Origin: Chloroflexota bacterium
GTDB lineage: Bacteria > Chloroflexota > Anaerolineae > Caldilineales > Caldilineaceae
Length of the DNA stretch: 64,000 nucleotides
Assembly: GCA_018969295.1 (NCBI GenBank)
Contig: JAGWYN010000001.1
Location: 1 to 64,000 of the forward strand
Direction: 5' to 3'
Position 1 is the first letter of the stretch. Each line of letters opens with the position of its first letter. The notes under the pieces are model-generated. The model ran no database searches and was not told the DNA's origin. It worked only from the letters and a program-made list of their open reading frames with translations. Of this stretch, positions 35,268 to 43,209 are shown piece by piece. The position numbers and the translations under genes are program-made.

Positions 35268-36599
35268 TTACTCGGTGAGCGCCTCTTCCATCAGGCGCTG
35301 CCCTTCAGCGACCGCATCGGCAGCCGACAGGCCGTCGATGACTACCAATTGCAGGGTCTGGGCGACCAGATTTTGGGCCGAGATGGCTGCAATGCTCGGG
35401 AAGGTGTTGCCGTTGGTGAAGCCGAAGAGTCGGCCGTTTTTCGCATTTTCGACCATCGTCTCGAGCTGGCTCTGGTATTTGACTGCCAGCGGGTCGTTCC
35501 AGAAGCTTTCGTCCTGGCTGCCAGCCTCGGTCACCGGCAGGAAGAGCCCAGGCTCCATGTTCAAGAAACGCCCATAGTTGCCCGGCGCCAACAAAAAGCG
35601 CAGGAACTCCTGGGCCGCCGCCTGTTTGGCTGGATCTTCGGTCAGCAGCATTACAGCGTTCGAGTAGGCAATCGTGCCGCTGGCGTCGACGTTGGCCGAA
35701 TGGGGAATCGCCATCACACCCAAGTCTTCTGGATCCCCCTCCGCCTGGGTGTCGTAGGTGGTGATCACGGTGAACTGCGGAATGATCGCACAGGTGCGGT
35801 TGGCAAAACAGGCCTCGGCCTCACCCCAGGTCCAGTTCGGGCTGTCGGGCGGTGAGAACTGGTACAGCTGGCGATAGAAGTCGTACGCCTCTACCGTCTG
35901 TGGGTTGTTGAAGCGCAGGGTGCCATCCTCGTTGTAGATCTCATCGGCGCCAGCATTGACCATGAAGTCGTAGACGACCTGATCGGTGTAGAGCTGCTTG
36001 TTGGCCGGCAGCCCGATGCCGTACTGGCCTTCCTGGGTCAGCGCCTCGACAGCCACAAGCAGTTCATCCCAGGTCGTAGGAGGGGTGATCCCAGCCTCGG
36101 CGAAGACACTTTTGCGATACCACATCGAATGCGCCATGTTGTAGAGCGGCACTGCCCAGGTGTGGTCGTCGTACGTGTACGGCTCGACCGCGCTCGGATA
36201 GAAGGTGTACAGCGCATCCATCTCCGCAACAAAGTCCTCCATCGGCTGCACTTTTCCCAGACGATTCAGAATTGGCGTGAAATCTGGGATGGCAAACAAC
36301 AGCTCGGGGGCGTTGCCGGCCGCGACGGCGGCCGGGGCTTTGGTGTAAATTTCACCCCAGTTCTGTGGCTCCTGGCTGACCACGATCCCAGGATTGGCTG
36401 CGTTAAACTCGTCGATCAGCTGCTGGATGCGCTCGACCCGATGGGGGGGCTGCTCCATGTGCCAGATTTTGACTTCGACTGGGGCAGCGTCGGCCCCAGC
36501 CCCGCTGCTGACTGCCGGGGCTGTCGGCATGGCGCAGCCAGCCAGCGCCCACAGTGCAACGGCCACCAACAGCAGGATGGACATCTTGTCTGTTTTCAT
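35268..36599 (-). CDS. Sugar-binding lipoprotein of the GntR operon
   Basis: This 443-residue family 1 solute-binding protein has a short lipoprotein signal (lipobox LAGC, Cys 22). Features include VKIWHMEQPPHRVERIQQLIDEFNAANPGI, VAAGNAPELLFAIPDF and LYTDQVVYDFMVNAGADEIYNEDG. AAGGAGA precedes the ATG. It follows the SIS-domain gene by 77 bp without a visible promoter. The regulator's family and the SIS gene suggest an amino sugar or similar substrate. Confidence 0.9.
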   Translation of the reverse strand: MKTDKMSILLLVAVALWALAGCAMPTAPAVSSGAGADAAPVEVKIWHMEQPPHRVERIQQLIDEFNAANPGIVVSQEPQNWGEIYTKAPAAVAAGNAPELLFAIPDFTPILNRLGKVQPMEDFVAEMDALYTFYPSAVEPYTYDDHTWAVPLYNMAHSMWYRKSVFAEAGITPPTTWDELLVAVEALTQEGQYGIGLPANKQLYTDQVVYDFMVNAGADEIYNEDGTLRFNNPQTVEAYDFYRQLYQFSPPDSPNWTWGEAEACFANRTCAIIPQFTVITTYDTQAEGDPEDLGVMAIPHSANVDASGTIAYSNAVMLLTEDPAKQAAAQEFLRFLLAPGNYGRFLNMEPGLFLPVTEAGSQDESFWNDPLAVKYQSQLETMVENAKNGRLFGFTNGNTFPSIAAISAQNLVAQTLQLVVIDGLSAADAVAEGQRLMEEALTE

Positions 36600-36676
36600 C
36601 GTCTACTCTCCTTGGATAGATGAACGGTTCGGTTGGCTAGCCGGCAAAGCGCAGGCTAGGGAACAACAGCACCTGG

Positions 36677-37450
36677 CTACAGATGCGGGTTGCGCGTGCG
36701 GTAACGGTTGACCAATTGGGCGTTGTGGTCGGCCGAGTTGGGGAGATTGGCGCTGATATAAACCGGCGGCATCTCGTCAGCCCCTGTCAGCCGACAGACG
36801 ACTTCGACCAGGACCGCATTCAACAAAAATGCCCCGGTCACCGTGGAGGCGGCTCCGGTGCGGACGCCGCTGGCGCCCACAGGGACCAGCGCATCGCCCG
36901 GAAGACCCTGGTTGTCGAGCACAATGTCGGCGATCTCCGCCAGCTTACGGCCACTGGGGCCGGCCGGCACCGTCGCTGCATAGTCGAGAGCCGTCACCGC
37001 AACCACGGTCAGCCCCCTCTCCTTGGCGGCAAGCGCAGTCTCTACAGGAACTGCGTTGACCCCGCTGTTTGAAAAGACCACCAGCACGTCGCGCGCACAC
37101 AACGGATAGCGCGAGAGCAACGCAGGCCCGATGCCACTCGTGCGTTCCAGCAGCGTGCTGACTACCGCACCTTCGTGCAACATCAACGCCGACGAAAGCA
37201 CAGGACAGACAGCTGCCAGCCCACCGGCCCGATAGTGCCCTTCTTCACAGAGCAGATGAGAATGTCCTGTGCCAAACAGGTAAAGCATCCCCTCCTGCCG
37301 CACTGCCTTTTCGATCGCGCAGGCGGCCGCAGCGATGGCTTCTTGCTGTGTCTCTACAATCGCTCGCAGCAACTCCTGGACATGCTGCATATACTGCAAG
37401 GCCCCCGCCAACAGCGGCCCGTTCCCCTTCGATTCACTGGATGTGCTCAT
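36677..37450 (-). CDS. SIS-domain phosphosugar-binding protein
   Basis: The ATG at 37450 is chosen because GGAGG lies 5 bp upstream and because it overlaps the GntR stop (ATGA). The 257-residue protein has the sugar isomerase fold: LYLFGTGHSHLLCEEGHYRAGGLAAV and VVFSNSGVNAVPVETALAAKERGLTVVAVT. It is the UPF0309-like form found beside sugar ABC operons. It probably isomerises, deaminates or cleaves a sugar phosphate made by the pathway. An N-acetylmuramate etherase-type role is possible but unproven. Confidence 0.85.
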   Translation of the reverse strand: MSTSSESKGNGPLLAGALQYMQHVQELLRAIVETQQEAIAAAACAIEKAVRQEGMLYLFGTGHSHLLCEEGHYRAGGLAAVCPVLSSALMLHEGAVVSTLLERTSGIGPALLSRYPLCARDVLVVFSNSGVNAVPVETALAAKERGLTVVAVTALDYAATVPAGPSGRKLAEIADIVLDNQGLPGDALVPVGASGVRTGAASTVTGAFLLNAVLVEVVCRLTGADEMPPVYISANLPNSADHNAQLVNRYRTRNPHL

Positions 37451-38202
37451 CGATACCTCCATTCAACAGACGGCTGGCCCAGCTCGCGCAGCACAGTATG
37501 CATCTGGTAGCGCTCCCCGTGATAGCACGAACGGACATACTCGACCGGGTGGTCGGTTTCGTCGTAGGTGACTCGTTCCAGGCTCAAGACCGGGACCTGT
37601 GCGCCGATCTCCAAAACGGCCCGCTCGTATGTCTCCGGCATGCGGGCGGCGATCCGCTGACTTGCCCAGACCAGATGGATTCCATACTGCGTTTGCAAAA
37701 CCTGGTACAAAGACTCTTGGGCAAAATCGTGTGCCTCCAACAGATTGGGGCAGCTGGCGTGGCGGAGATGGGCGCGTTCGATCGCGATCGGCTTTCCCCC
37801 AGCCAGACGCACACGCACCAGAAGGACCAGATCTTCCCCGATCCCAGCCTGCAACCGCTCTGCGACCCCCTCGTCTGCGGGCTGCAGCTCGGCGACCAGC
37901 ACATGGCTGGAGGGGTGCAAGCCTTTGTTCGACATCTCCTGGGTGAAGCTGGTCAACTCACGCAGCTCCTGGTCGATCTTGCGGCTCACGTAGGTGCCTT
38001 TCCCGACATGAGATTGGGTCAGCCCGCTCTGCTGCAGCAACTGCAACGCCTGCCGCGCCGTCATGCGGCTGACCCCGTATGCCTGGGAAAGCTCACGCTC
38101 GGAAGGCAGGCGCTCTCCAGTGGCAAACACCCCTTGCTCGATCTGCTGTTGGAGCAGGTCACGAATTTGTACGTAGAGCGGCGTAGCGCCGTTTAACATC
38201 AT
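37447..38202 (-). CDS. GntR/HutC-family transcriptional regulator
   Basis: The start is the ATG at 38202, with AAAAGGA 8 bp upstream (a second ATG follows directly). The 251-residue protein has an N-terminal winged helix (PLYVQIRDLLQQQIEQGVFATGERLPSERELSQAYGVSRMTARQALQLL) and a C-terminal UTRA ligand-binding domain from about 85. It is first in an operon with the SIS protein, transporter and FGGY kinase. The operator at 38229-38242 lies just downstream of its promoter, so it probably represses the whole operon until a sugar phosphate binds. Confidence 0.93.
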   Translation of the reverse strand: MMLNGATPLYVQIRDLLQQQIEQGVFATGERLPSERELSQAYGVSRMTARQALQLLQQSGLTQSHVGKGTYVSRKIDQELRELTSFTQEMSNKGLHPSSHVLVAELQPADEGVAERLQAGIGEDLVLLVRVRLAGGKPIAIERAHLRHASCPNLLEAHDFAQESLYQVLQTQYGIHLVWASQRIAARMPETYERAVLEIGAQVPVLSLERVTYDETDHPVEYVRSCYHGERYQMHTVLRELGQPSVEWRYR

Positions 38203-38228
38203 CCTTGAAATCCTTTTGGATGGCTGTA

Positions 38229-38242
38229 GTGGTATGTACCAC
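38229..38242. promoter_or_regulatory. GntR/HutC-type operator
   Basis: GTGGTATGTACCAC is a perfect 6-bp inverted repeat around TG. It closely resembles the TGGTN-ACCA sites of NagR/DasR-type regulators. It begins about 10 bp downstream of the -10 box of the gntR promoter, around +4 to +18. Confidence 0.8.
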
Positions 38243-38252
38243 CTCGTGGAAC

Positions 38253-38281
38253 AGAATAGCACCCCAGACAAATTCTGTCAA
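38253..38281 (-). promoter_or_regulatory. Promoter of the GntR operon
   Basis: On the minus strand TTGACA (38281-38276) and TATTCT (38258-38253) are 17 bp apart, and TGC before the -10 makes it an extended -10. A second TTGACA lies 10 bp further upstream. Confidence 0.85.
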
Positions 38282-38287
38282 GTGCTG

Positions 38288-39667
38288 TCAAGCTGGGAGC
38301 AGGGCCTCTCCTCCCGCTGGGAGGAAGGCCACGGGGCCCTGAACACTCTCGGTTCCTTCGGCGACGCGCAGCCCGGGGGAGAGGGTGACGTGGGCGCCGC
38401 AGGAGAGGGTTTCCCCGCCGGCGGTGCGCAGGAAGAAGGTGCGCAGACGGCTACTTCCTGCGTAGGTGGCGACTGTGCCGTCGGGCCGCACTGCCTCTGT
38501 GGTCAGCCGGGCCGATGGGGTCAGGCGCTGGGCCACCACCGGCCAGGGCAGCTCGAGGGCGCGTGCCAGCCGATCGCGCCACGCCTCGGCACTCTGTTCC
38601 AGTCCGATCTCCACGCTGCGTCCACCCCAGGCTGCGCCGCCGCCGTCGAACCCCGCATACTTGACCAGCCATGCTGCCTGTTCCTGCTGGAGCTGGGGAA
38701 CGAGTGCAGGGGTCAGCAGATGGGTGGCCGGGATGGCGTCGTCGAGGAGCGCCCGCTTGGCAGCCGGGATCTGGTCGCGCACACTCGGGCGTTGCAGTGC
38801 CGCCAACAGCACCTTGCTGTCCAGCGGGTAGGCCAGCGGGTTGAGGAAGGTGGCGCCGTGGGCCTGCCATGCAGCCAGCTGTGCCAGCTGGGCGCTGCTG
38901 AAATTTTCCAGATAGCCGAAGCGGAAGAGGACCGCAGATCCGACCTGTTCCGGCCATTCTTCCCGCCAGAACGCTTCAAGCCCCTGTCGGCGCAGGCGGG
39001 CCGGCAGATCCAGATTCCAGCTTGCTGGCCGGGTGGGCACACCAAAAAGAGGGGGGACCCAGCGCTTGCCCTGGGCGATTTCGGCTGTCAGCGCCTGCAG
39101 AGAACGGTCGTAAAGAACGAAGGCGGTGGCGCCCCGTTCGGCCAGCGCCCGACAGAAGGCCAGCTGTTCGAAGAGAAACTCGCTCCACTGGGCTGTGCCT
39201 ACAAAGAAAAGCGTCCGTCCGGCCAGGAAAGTTGCAAAACAATCTGCCAGGTCGGTGGGAAGCCCGTACCCGACCTGCATTGCATGGGCAAAGCCCTGTG
39301 CGGACGGTGCAATTTCGATCTCGGTCAGTACGGGGCGCCACGGTCTCGCCGGGTCAGAGGTGGGCACAAGTTGAAAATCGGGTCGGACAGAGAGCACGGG
39401 GTCCAGGTGGCAGCAAGCCAGCAATCTGGCTGGCACCTTGTGGCGGAGCTGTGCGGCCAGCTCCGGGTCGCTCTTGTTCTTCAGGACTGTCCAGACCCCA
39501 TCGAGGAAGTGAAAGAGGGCAGCGCCGATGTCGGCAAGATGTGACTGCAGCGCCTGTGGCCAGACAAAGGGCTGGCGGGCTGGCAGCCACCAGACTCCTT
39601 CGATGCCGGCATAGCCGATGCCGGTGGCGTCCATCTTGGCCCGCACTGTTGTGAGAGGAGGGTACAT
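38288..39667 (-). CDS. ATP-grasp-like protein of unknown function
   Basis: This 459-residue protein is not a known named enzyme. From about residue 285 it shows features of circularly permuted ATP-grasp or glutathionylspermidine-synthase-like enzymes. They are FLNPLAYPLDSKVLLAALQR, then LLDDAIPATHLLTPAL, then WLVKYAGFDGGGAAWGGRSV, the Lys plus Gly-rich loop expected to bind ATP. The first half resembles a substrate domain (FLFEQLAFCRALAERGATAFVLYDRS). AGGAG lies 8 bp before the ATG. It is last in the ROK operon after the permeases, so it may ligate a carboxylate onto, or activate, the imported compound. Fold assignment is by pattern only. Confidence 0.55.
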   Translation of the reverse strand: MYPPLTTVRAKMDATGIGYAGIEGVWWLPARQPFVWPQALQSHLADIGAALFHFLDGVWTVLKNKSDPELAAQLRHKVPARLLACCHLDPVLSVRPDFQLVPTSDPARPWRPVLTEIEIAPSAQGFAHAMQVGYGLPTDLADCFATFLAGRTLFFVGTAQWSEFLFEQLAFCRALAERGATAFVLYDRSLQALTAEIAQGKRWVPPLFGVPTRPASWNLDLPARLRRQGLEAFWREEWPEQVGSAVLFRFGYLENFSSAQLAQLAAWQAHGATFLNPLAYPLDSKVLLAALQRPSVRDQIPAAKRALLDDAIPATHLLTPALVPQLQQEQAAWLVKYAGFDGGGAAWGGRSVEIGLEQSAEAWRDRLARALELPWPVVAQRLTPSARLTTEAVRPDGTVATYAGSSRLRTFFLRTAGGETLSCGAHVTLSPGLRVAEGTESVQGPVAFLPAGGEALLPA

Positions 39668-39724
39668 GGATCGGCTCCTGCTTGTCTGGGCTACGGGAGA
39701 GCAGTGGGCTCTGTGTTTTTCTGG

Positions 39725-40552
39725 TTATCCTTTGACAGCGCCGAAGGTCAGCCCGCGCACGATGTAGCGGCCCAGCAGCAAGAAGATCGCCATCGGCGGC
39801 AGCATGGCCATGACCGACGTCGCGGCAATGTAGTTCCAGGTGATGCCGGCGGTCGCGAAGTAGTTCATGGTGCCGACTGGCAGCGTCATCGTCGACTGGT
39901 TGCTCAGCACCAGCGGAAAGACGACGTTGTTCCAGCTGAAGACAAAGGCAAACATCGAGGTGACAACGATTCCGGGCAGCGTGAGCGGCAGGGTGATCTG
40001 CGTCAGCCGCACGAACCAGCCGGCCCCATCTACGGCGGCTGCCTCTTCCAGTTCGACCGGCACTTCGTCGATAAAGCTTTTGAGCAGCCAGATCGACATC
40101 GGGATGGTCAACGTCTGCAGGATCAACACCATCGACAGATAGGAGCCGGTCAGGTGCAGCCGAGACATCAGGATAAAATAAGGGATCAGGTAGACGACTG
40201 GCGGTGCCATCAGCAGACTCAGGTACCAGAGCAGAAAAAAGCGTTTGCCGCGCAGCGGGAAGCGTGCGAGCGCGTAGGCAGCGGCCAGCGCAAATGGCAG
40301 GTTGAGCAGTGTTGCCCCGGTGGAGACGAGGATGCTGTTGCGCAGCTGTGGCGCGTTGATGCCGGGGTCGACAAAGGTGTAGTAAAAGGCGTCCAGCTGG
40401 GGGCGAAACCAGAAGACAGGGGGCATGGCAAAGGCGGTGGCTTGGGGCCGCAACGCCAGTGCCCAGAACCAGACGATCGGGGTCAGAAAGAAGAGCAGCA
40501 CCGCAGCCCAGGATGCATAGACGAGCAGCTTTTGATAGGGTTTGAGCGCCAT
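39725..40552 (-). CDS. Sugar ABC permease (MalG type) of the ROK operon
   Basis: The ATG at 40552 follows GGGAGTGGTGAG and lies 1 bp after the upstream stop; it gives 275 residues, rejecting an upstream start inside the previous gene. The EAA loop reads LEEAAAVDGAGWFVRLTQITLPLTLPG near 162-188 and the tail is GRYIVRGLTFGAVKG. Confidence 0.92.
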   Translation of the reverse strand: MALKPYQKLLVYASWAAVLLFFLTPIVWFWALALRPQATAFAMPPVFWFRPQLDAFYYTFVDPGINAPQLRNSILVSTGATLLNLPFALAAAYALARFPLRGKRFFLLWYLSLLMAPPVVYLIPYFILMSRLHLTGSYLSMVLILQTLTIPMSIWLLKSFIDEVPVELEEAAAVDGAGWFVRLTQITLPLTLPGIVVTSMFAFVFSWNNVVFPLVLSNQSTMTLPVGTMNYFATAGITWNYIAATSVMAMLPPMAIFLLLGRYIVRGLTFGAVKG

Positions 40553-40553
40553 C

Positions 40554-41450
40554 TCACCACTCCCAATCTTTGAAGGCAAAGCGGATGTAGACGTTGATCA
40601 GCAAGGTGACCAGCAGCACGATCAGCACGGTCATGGCAGCGGCGATGCCGATGTTGTAGTTGGCAAGCCCCTCCTGGTACAGGTTGTAGGCCAGGGTTCG
40701 CGAGGCGGTGCCGGGTCCCCCCCGGGTCAACACCAGCACCAGATCGAACATGTTGAAGAGCTGCATGAAGCGGAGCATGACAAAGATCGCCGCAGTCGGC
40801 CGCACCAGCGGCAGCAGAATGTGCCAGAAGAGGCGCCAGCCCGCAGCGCCGTCGACGCGCGCCGCCTCTTTGACTTCGTCGGAGATCGAGAGCAGACCTG
40901 CATAGAGCAGGATCGCCGCATAGGGGGTCCACTGCCAGATGTCAGCCACCAGCACGCTGGCCAACGCGCTGCTCTCTTCGCCCAGCAGCCCCCGCTCGGA
41001 GACCGGGATGCCCACCGAGAGCAGGAGCCAGGTGAGGAAGCCGCCCTCACGGTAGTACATGTAGCGGAACAGAAATCCGGTCACAACCGGGGCCAGGGTG
41101 ACTGGCATGATCAGCAAGGCCCGTACGAGGCTGTTCCCGCGCAGGTTGATGCTGAGGAGCAGGGCGATCCCCATCCCCAGCCAAAATTCGAGAAAGGTGC
41201 CCACCCCAGCCAGGAGCAGCGTGTTGCGCAGCGCGTCGACAAACGGGGTGGCGGTGAAGACCAGCTCGAAGTTTTTGAGCCCAACGAACTGCAACGGCAC
41301 CGGGCTGAGCTGCAAATTCCAGAAGTAGACGCTGTTCGAGACGACAAAAAATGTCGGGTAGATGATCAGCAGCACCAGCAGCAGAAAGGAAGGAAGCAGG
41401 AACAGATAGGGCTGCCAGCGGGTTGCGGCGATTCTGCGCATTGTTTTCAC
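40554..41450 (-). CDS. Sugar ABC permease (MalF type) of the ROK operon
   Basis: This 298-residue permease has a first helix YLFLLPSFLLLVLLIIYPTFFVVSNSVYFW and the EAA loop VKEAARVDGAAGWRLFWHILLPLVRP near 199-224. The start may be the GTG at 41450 or the ATG at 41441; both lack a clear Shine-Dalgarno site and lie just after the hairpin at 41457-41491. Confidence 0.9.
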   Translation of the reverse strand: MKTMRRIAATRWQPYLFLLPSFLLLVLLIIYPTFFVVSNSVYFWNLQLSPVPLQFVGLKNFELVFTATPFVDALRNTLLLAGVGTFLEFWLGMGIALLLSINLRGNSLVRALLIMPVTLAPVVTGFLFRYMYYREGGFLTWLLLSVGIPVSERGLLGEESSALASVLVADIWQWTPYAAILLYAGLLSISDEVKEAARVDGAAGWRLFWHILLPLVRPTAAIFVMLRFMQLFNMFDLVLVLTRGGPGTASRTLAYNLYQEGLANYNIGIAAAMTVLIVLLVTLLINVYIRFAFKDWEW

Positions 41451-41456
41451 CAGTCT

Positions 41457-41491
41457 GGCAGGGTGCTGGCTTCAGCAGCCAGCACCCTGCC
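41457..41491. promoter_or_regulatory. Intercistronic hairpin between binding-protein and permease genes
   Basis: Perfect 15-bp arms (41457-41471, 41477-41491) flank a 5-nt TCAGC loop. It is the fourth hairpin in the same relative position in a sugar ABC operon of this window. Confidence 0.85.
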
Positions 41492-41523
41492 GGTTGATTT
41501 TCAGCCTCTCCGACGACGTTGCA

Positions 41524-43002
41524 TCACCCAGCCAGGCGGGCGATCAGCTCCTGGGTGCTCTCCAGCGTGTCGTTGTAGCTCTCGAACTGGTAGGGCAGCA
41601 TGAAGTTGCCTTGCAGCACGTTGCGGAAGAGCGTGTCGGTGGTCGCCAGCCCCTGTTCGGGGGTCAGCCCGCCCGACAGCACCTGGTTGATGTTGAGGCC
41701 GTAGACGGCCTCCAGCGAGGTGTAGATCGGCATCGGCGGGCGCACCAGCTTGCCGTTGCCTTGGCCCATCAGCTCCAGCTGCACATCCAGATAGGGGTAG
41801 ATCGCGCGCAGGTCGGCGTCGGCGTAAAGCGATCTGCGTCCGAAGTCGCTGAACTGATAGTTGTAGTCTGGGACCAGCGCCATCTGTTTCTGTGCCTCGG
41901 TGCCTGTGGCCCACTGGATGAACTGCCAGGCAGCGTCTTTCTTTTGGGTGGAGGAGGGCATGCCCAGGCTCCAGCCGCCCAGGCTGACCAGGGGGTCCCG
42001 GCCGGCAGCGTGGGGCAGCATGCCGACGTCGTAGTTCTCGACAATGGTCGAGAGCTCGCCGGTCATGTAGCCGTTGTTTTTGATCAGATAGAAGTAGGGG
42101 GTCCACCAGAAGAAGGCTCCGATATCGCCCTGGGAGAACCGGGTACCGGCATCGAACCAGACATAGTTGATCGCCTCGTCTGGGGAGCGATCGTAGAGCT
42201 GTTTGTAGGCAGCCAGCCCAGCGATGTTTTCAGGCGTGTTGATCGTGGGTGTGAAGTCCCAGGGGGCCTCTGGGAACTGTTGGAACCAGCGCGCCCCATA
42301 GCTGGCCCCCAGCTGGCTGTACATATGCACCACAGGCACAGGCTGGGCACCGCAGATGACGGTGCCGTGCAGCGTCGTGCCGTTGACATCCTGGCCGTCC
42401 AACTGGCCGATCTGCTCCAGGTAGGCGTCCCAGGTCCAGTCGCCGGCTTCGGCAGCCGTCTTGGGGGGGGCTGCCAGCCCGAGCGATTCATAGACGTCGG
42501 TCCGGTACATGACACCCTGCGCATATGAGGCGATCGGCAGGGTGACGATGTGGCCGCGCCAGGTGTTGAGCGAGTGCAGCACTTCTGGGATGAAATCTCC
42601 CAGGTTGGTGGCGTTGTCGGCGGCAATGTAGTCGTCCAGCGCGACGATCCACTGGTTGTCGTAGTACTGGCTGTTCCACATCTGGTCGACGGTGACGACG
42701 TCGGCGTCGGAGGCGCCGCTGACGAAGGAGGTCGCCAGCCGTGCGTTGAGGGCGTCGTAGGAGAGGCTCTCCAGATTGACCTGGACCCCACTTTGTTCGG
42801 CAAAATTGTCGACAATTTTTTCCAGGGCAAACTGGAAGGGATCTCCCACGACCAGCACCCGAATCGAATCCACCGCTGCGGCGGGTGCGCTGCTGCCGGC
42901 TGGGGCGACCGGTGCCACGCAGCCGGCCAGGCCCAGCAGGGCAACGCTGCCGGCTGCACCTTTGAGAAATTGACGCCGTGACACTGCTGATTGCACGCTC
43001 AT
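41524..43002 (-). CDS. Tat-type sugar-binding lipoprotein of the ROK operon
   Basis: The 492-residue protein has a twin-arginine signal (SRRQFLK) and lipobox LAGC with Cys 28. The mature part is a family 1 solute-binding protein (VGDPFQFALEKIVDNFAEQSGVQVNLESL; ADVVTVDQMWNSQYYDNQWIVALDDYI). A strong AAGGAGG precedes the ATG. A gap of about 200 bp separates it from the oxidoreductase gene upstream. Confidence 0.9.
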   Translation of the reverse strand: MSVQSAVSRRQFLKGAAGSVALLGLAGCVAPVAPAGSSAPAAAVDSIRVLVVGDPFQFALEKIVDNFAEQSGVQVNLESLSYDALNARLATSFVSGASDADVVTVDQMWNSQYYDNQWIVALDDYIAADNATNLGDFIPEVLHSLNTWRGHIVTLPIASYAQGVMYRTDVYESLGLAAPPKTAAEAGDWTWDAYLEQIGQLDGQDVNGTTLHGTVICGAQPVPVVHMYSQLGASYGARWFQQFPEAPWDFTPTINTPENIAGLAAYKQLYDRSPDEAINYVWFDAGTRFSQGDIGAFFWWTPYFYLIKNNGYMTGELSTIVENYDVGMLPHAAGRDPLVSLGGWSLGMPSSTQKKDAAWQFIQWATGTEAQKQMALVPDYNYQFSDFGRRSLYADADLRAIYPYLDVQLELMGQGNGKLVRPPMPIYTSLEAVYGLNINQVLSGGLTPEQGLATTDTLFRNVLQGNFMLPYQFESYNDTLESTQELIARLAG

Positions 43003-43209
43003 GTTCTTTCCTCCTTAAAAAACTCAAATTGCCAAGCACGCGAGTCGGTTGTATCTGCAAAACTGCTGCCGCTTTTTGTCGATGGTCTCACCTCCCTGCC
43101 TGTTCTCAGCGGACCTGCCCCTGTCGACGTGTGGTCAGTGTGCGCACAAAGACGCATGCCGCCAGAGGTCCCAGGGCCCGGCAGCCATCACCGGGCTCCT
43201 GGCATGGGA
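43003..43209 (-). other. Intergenic region with terminator-like hairpin between oxidoreductase and binding-protein genes
   Basis: Just after the oxidoreductase stop, bases around 43170-43203 can pair through CCAGG/CCTGG and CCCGG/CCGGG segments separated by a small bulge. There is no T-run. No convincing promoter box pair is visible before the AAGGAGG of the binding-protein gene, so partial read-through from the ROK promoter is likely. Confidence 0.4.

Noticed and set aside
34222..38202. Splitting the GntR-SIS-transporter-kinase genes into several operons
   Set aside because: Four-base overlaps join gntR/SIS, permease/permease and permease/kinase, and no internal promoter pair was seen; the 77-bp gap before the binding protein lacks boxes.
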